A DNA stretch of 64,000 nt, from NCBI GenBank assembly GCA_029782365.1, contig JAKOUW010000014.1, positions 40,624 to 104,623 of the forward strand, written 5' to 3'. Of this stretch, positions 61,308 to 64,000 are shown piece after piece (position 1 is the first letter of the stretch; every line of letters begins with the position of its first letter). The stretch is from Chloroflexota bacterium. Its GTDB lineage: Bacteria; Chloroflexota; Anaerolineae; Anaerolineales; UBA4823. The notes beneath the pieces are model-generated. The model had not been told where the DNA came from. It saw only the letters and a list, made by a program, of their open reading frames with translations, and did not search any database. Position numbers and translations under genes: made by a program.

Positions 61308-62813
61308 ATGAACCTGCCAGGAGAATCACAGCAAATCGGGCGCATACTGCGCTACCAGGAGCTGGCCGACCGGCTGGCTGAATTGATCCGCAAAGGAACT
61401 TACCCGCCAGGCCAGCGCATCCCCTCTGTGCGCCAGATGAGCCAACAGCAGGGAGTATCGATCAGCACGGTGCTGCAGGCTTACCTGCAGTTGGAGAGCC
61501 TGCAGTTGATTGAAGCCCGGCCGCAGTCGGGTTACTATGTGCGCCGGCCGTCCGGCCAGCCGCTGCCCGAGCCGGAGATGTCCTCACACGTGGCCGATCC
61601 ACGCCTGGTCAGCTTGCAGGAACTCATCATGCAGATCATGCGCGATTCGAGCGACCCAAGCCTGGTGCAGCTCGGCGCGGCGCTGCCTAACCCTCACTTG
61701 CTGCCCCTGGAAAAGATCAACCGCTGCCTGGTCAACGCAGCGCGCAGCGCCGGCGAGGCCGGACACCGCTATATCTGGCCGCCCGGCCTGGAAGAGCTGC
61801 GCGTGCAGATTGCCCGCCGCTCGGCTAACATGGGCTGCAGCCTGTCGCCCAACGAGATCCTGATCACCTCTGGCGGCACCGAGGCGATCGACCTGTGCCT
61901 GCACGCGGTCTGCCATGCGGGGGATATCGTCGCCATCGAGTCGCCGATGTATTTTGGCACCATGCAGCTTTTGGAAGTGCACGGACTGCGAGCTCTGGAG
62001 ATCCCCACCCACCCCAAGGAGGGCATCAGCCTGGAAGCGCTGGCCTTCGCCATCGCTCATAATCCGGTGCGGGCGGTGCTGACCATCTCGAATTTTAACA
62101 ATCCGCTGGGCAGCACCATCCCGGATGAGAAAAAACAAGCTCTGGTGGAACTGCTGGCCCGCGAGGACATCCCCTTGATCGAAAACGATGTCTCCGGTGA
62201 GCTGTACTTCGGTGACCGCCGCCCGCAGGTGTGCAAAGCCTTCGATCAAAAAGGGCTGGTCATGCTGGTCTCTTCATTCTCCAAAGACATCAGTCCTGGC
62301 CTGCGTGTAGGCTGGGTGGCGCCGGGGCGCTTCCAGCCGCAGGTGGAATGGATCAAGTTCACCGTCTCCAGCTCTGCGCCTGCCCTGGCGCAGATGGCCC
62401 TGGCGGAATTTTTGCAGAGCGGCGGCTATGACTATCACCTGCGCCGCATGCGCCGCGAGTACGCCCGCAACATGGAACTGCTCTCGGAGGCGGTGATGCG
62501 CTATTTTCCAGGCGGCGTGCGCCTGACGCGCCCGGCGGGCGGGCTGGTGCTGTGGGTGCAGCTTCCCGAGCGGGTGGATTCGCTCGAGCTCTATCGGGCG
62601 GCTCTGGCGGCAGGCATCACCCTGGCGCCCGGGCATGTCTTCTCAGCTGCCCAGCGTTTCCCCAATTTCGTGCGCCTGAATGCCAGCGAGTTCAACTACC
62701 GCACCGAGCGGGCGGTGGAAAAGCTGGGGGAGCTGGTGAAAGGCATGGATAAATTAAATGGCTCCAACCCTCTAGATGAGGGCTGGAGCGTTGGGAGGAG
62801 AAGAGAAGAATGA
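61308..62813 (+). CDS. MocR/GabR-family regulator (GntR HTH plus aminotransferase domain)
   Basis: The 501-residue protein has a GntR winged helix (RKGTYPPGQRIPSVRQMSQ, then TVLQAYLQLESLQLIEARPQ) followed by a fold-type-I aminotransferase domain. SGGTEAIDLCLHAV, LIENDVSGELYFGDRRP and the PLP lysine in SSFSKDISPGLRVGW are present. Such proteins sense PLP or amino compounds rather than act as enzymes. It probably controls the divergent DUF2917 gene. Confidence 0.88.
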   Translation: MNLPGESQQIGRILRYQELADRLAELIRKGTYPPGQRIPSVRQMSQQQGVSISTVLQAYLQLESLQLIEARPQSGYYVRRPSGQPLPEPEMSSHVADPRLVSLQELIMQIMRDSSDPSLVQLGAALPNPHLLPLEKINRCLVNAARSAGEAGHRYIWPPGLEELRVQIARRSANMGCSLSPNEILITSGGTEAIDLCLHAVCHAGDIVAIESPMYFGTMQLLEVHGLRALEIPTHPKEGISLEALAFAIAHNPVRAVLTISNFNNPLGSTIPDEKKQALVELLAREDIPLIENDVSGELYFGDRRPQVCKAFDQKGLVMLVSSFSKDISPGLRVGWVAPGRFQPQVEWIKFTVSSSAPALAQMALAEFLQSGGYDYHLRRMRREYARNMELLSEAVMRYFPGGVRLTRPAGGLVLWVQLPERVDSLELYRAALAAGITLAPGHVFSAAQRFPNFVRLNASEFNYRTERAVEKLGELVKGMDKLNGSNPLDEGWSVGRRREE

Positions 62814-62825
62814 AAAAGAATGAGG

Positions 62826-63140
62826 CTAGGCTTGCTTTGGCCTGGGTGAACGCCGTCCGCTGCCCAGCGCCCCAACGATCTCCTGGGCTAATACCACGCC
62901 AGCGACGATGGTAGCGATTTTAAAGAGCGTTTCGAGCAGGGTAGAGATGCCGCCTGCCAGGTTACCCTGGTTACGCCCTTCACTACCGAGGCGCTCACCG
63001 CCGAAACTGGCAGCGGATTGGCGGTCGAAGCCGCCTGAGGTGACGCCGCTGGCGCTGTTATTGTTCAGGGCCAGGTACAGGCCCCCAGCCACCAGAGAAG
63101 CAACTACCAAAATAACGAGGATGCGGAAGATGATGTGCAT
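62826..63140 (-). CDS. Small membrane protein (104 aa)
   Basis: The start is ATG 63140 with AAGGAG upstream. A helix, IIFRILVILVVASLVAGGLYLAL, begins the protein. A polar Gly/Ser-rich loop (FDRQSAASFGGERLGSEGRN) follows, and a second hydrophobic segment (TLFKIATIVAGVVLAQEIV) precedes a basic tail. No family recognised. It is coupled to the DUF4405-like gene upstream, with a gap of one base. Confidence 0.65.
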   Translation of the reverse strand: MHIIFRILVILVVASLVAGGLYLALNNNSASGVTSGGFDRQSAASFGGERLGSEGRNQGNLAGGISTLLETLFKIATIVAGVVLAQEIVGALGSGRRSPRPKQA

Positions 63141-63141
63141 A

Positions 63142-63660
63142 TTAATTCTCCTTATCGATGCGCACAGACTGCACAGCCAGGGTTTGCGGGGCCGGGCGGT
63201 GGAACAGGCTGTGGATGGGTGAGACAACGTAGCGGTTGAGGCTGTTGACCACCCATTTCCAGTGCAGGCCGAAGTGAATGCCGAGCAGGATCATGGCGGA
63301 GTCTGCACTCAATATATGGATGCTGCGCCAGGTGCGCTCGGCGGCAGTGAGCTGGATGCCCAGGGTTGGCAGCACATTGCGTGAGATCAGCAGGCCGCTC
63401 AACACCAGGCTGGTCATGGCGACGAAGAAAAGAGCGTCCACAATGTAGTTGAGGCGGGATTGGTGAAATAATTTTTTGAAGAATTCGACGGTCACTTTGA
63501 CAACCCAGTTCCAATGGAAGAGAATGTGAGTGACGATGGCGGCGGCGAAAGCCACAGAGAGCCATTCGTGAACGGCCAGGCCGGTGAGCGCAGGGCTGGC
63601 GGCTACCATGAAGGTGCTGAAGATCGTCAGGTCGAGGGCGAAGTTGATTTTGTTAGACAT
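63142..63660 (-). CDS. DUF4405-like four-helix membrane protein (cytochrome b561-type)
   Basis: The 172-residue protein has about four membrane helices with His residues at helix ends (THILFHWNWV, RSIHILSADSAM, HFGLHWKWVV). This is the layout of DUF4405/b561-like haem-binding proteins. It is probably a membrane redox component. RBS GGAAA lies upstream. Confidence 0.75.
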   Translation of the reverse strand: MSNKINFALDLTIFSTFMVAASPALTGLAVHEWLSVAFAAAIVTHILFHWNWVVKVTVEFFKKLFHQSRLNYIVDALFFVAMTSLVLSGLLISRNVLPTLGIQLTAAERTWRSIHILSADSAMILLGIHFGLHWKWVVNSLNRYVVSPIHSLFHRPAPQTLAVQSVRIDKEN

Positions 63661-63803
63661 GGTTATTTCCTTTCTTGATTACCATTTCGAAGCATTGCAT
63701 GCCGCTGAATGAAGGTGTTTGATTTCTTATTGGATGTGCTCATTGTAAAATTCGCCGCTGTGAACAAGCCAAGAAAAGACTGTGAATTTGCTGTGAAGAA
63801 AAA

Positions 63804-63836
63804 GGGGCTGTCTAGAAAGGACAGCTAGACAGCCCC
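63804..63836. repeat. IS-end palindrome with GGGGCTGTC core
   Basis: GGGGCTGTCTAG (63804-63815) pairs with CTAGACAGCCCC (63825-63836). It lies 49 bases beyond the stop of the transposase entering from the right and probably forms part of the IS end or its terminator. Confidence 0.6.
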
Positions 63837-63884
63837 CAAAATGCCCAAAAAGGCAAAAATAGCGAAAGACAAAAAAAGTGGTGG

Positions 63885-64000
63885 CTAAAGAGCTGCCACT
63901 TTTCGCAAATTATGGGCGATGCAGATCAAACCCCATTCGGTTTTCACCTTTTCTAACCCCCGCAAACTGAACCTGCGGAAGTGCATATTGTGTTTGACCT
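63885..64000 (-). CDS. IS1182-like transposase, C-terminal end (partial)
   Basis: The frame enters from beyond the window and ends at the TAG at 63885. Its residues, MHFRRFSLRGLEKVKTEWG and then LICIAHNLRKVAAL, match the end of IS1182-family DDE transposases ('...RGLxKVxxEW.L...AHNLxKL'). Only 38 codons are visible, so completeness is unknown. Confidence 0.75.
   Translation of the reverse strand, partial: VKHNMHFRRFSLRGLEKVKTEWGLICIAHNLRKVAAL

Noticed and set aside
1..64000. CRISPR arrays, rRNA operons or a replication origin
   Set aside because: No regularly spaced repeats, rRNA segments or clustered DnaA boxes were seen. The dnaB cluster alone does not indicate an origin.

Overview
The window looks like a chromosomal segment of a Chloroflexota bacterium, most likely class Anaerolineae (inference from gene content). 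Supporting features are a LysX-type alpha-aminoadipate lysine operon, a menaquinone methyltransferase, a YacL-cysS-rlmB cluster, a dnaB/dnaD/dnaC-like replication cluster, long secreted beta-helix proteins ending near an 'IFLPIV' motif, a SpoIIE-type phosphatase with a cyclic-nucleotide domain, and giant cyclase/ATPase/TPR proteins. It is mostly housekeeping DNA, with one accessory stretch at about 0.7-5.5 kb and an insertion sequence entering at the right edge.

Layout. 1-0.8 kb: end of pckA, then tRNA-Phe, tRNA-Gly, a decayed tRNA-Cys and an intact tRNA-Cys. 0.76-5.02 kb: a small island bounded by an exact 52-bp repeat of the tRNA-Cys 3' half. It holds a transposase remnant, an AAA-type ATPase, gene fragments and a nucleotidyltransferase pair, and a decayed second copy of part of that pair lies just outside. 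5.6-9.9 kb: a secreted beta-helix protein interrupted by an in-frame amber codon. 9.9-16.2 kb: a chemoreceptor, a GH15 glycosidase, a glucose-dehydrogenase-like enzyme and two genes with single-base frameshifts. 16.4-22.8 kb: phosphoribosyltransferase, membrane protein, priA, a CorC/HlyC-type protein and amrB. 23-24.3 kb: a candidate selenoprotein of the SelW/Rdx family with an in-gene SECIS-like hairpin, dtd and a LOG-family gene. 24.3-37.4 kb: rlmB, cysS, yacL-like, ubiE, methyltransferases, an Rrf2 regulator, hutU and the replication cluster. 37.7-42 kb: an atypical response regulator, a DsbA-like protein, a CDF transporter and a ChrB-like/MFS pair.

42.0-47.4 kb is a complete-looking operon for the first half of lysine synthesis by the alpha-aminoadipate route: homocitrate synthase with a C-terminal RAM domain, homoaconitase large and small subunits, homoisocitrate dehydrogenase and LysX. 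Its 5' leader has a consensus promoter, a near-leaderless 36-codon reading frame with clustered Lys codons, mutually exclusive hairpins and a perfect intrinsic terminator. A second, very Lys-rich mini-ORF follows, and then a hairpin that hides the Shine-Dalgarno sequence of the first enzyme. I read this as a candidate two-stage lysine attenuator and consider it the most interesting regulatory find.

47.5-64 kb: a MITE-like palindrome, a VIT-family transporter, a nucleotidyl cyclase facing a cNMP-binding phosphatase, an ars operon (arsR, a double methyltransferase containing ArsM, acr3, arsC, and an AbrB-radical SAM fusion), a chemoreceptor with three CxxCH haem motifs in its sensor region, a MocR regulator divergent from a DUF2917 gene, small membrane proteins, and the end of an IS1182-like transposase.

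All calls come from reading the sequence and remembered family features. No searches or folding programs were run.
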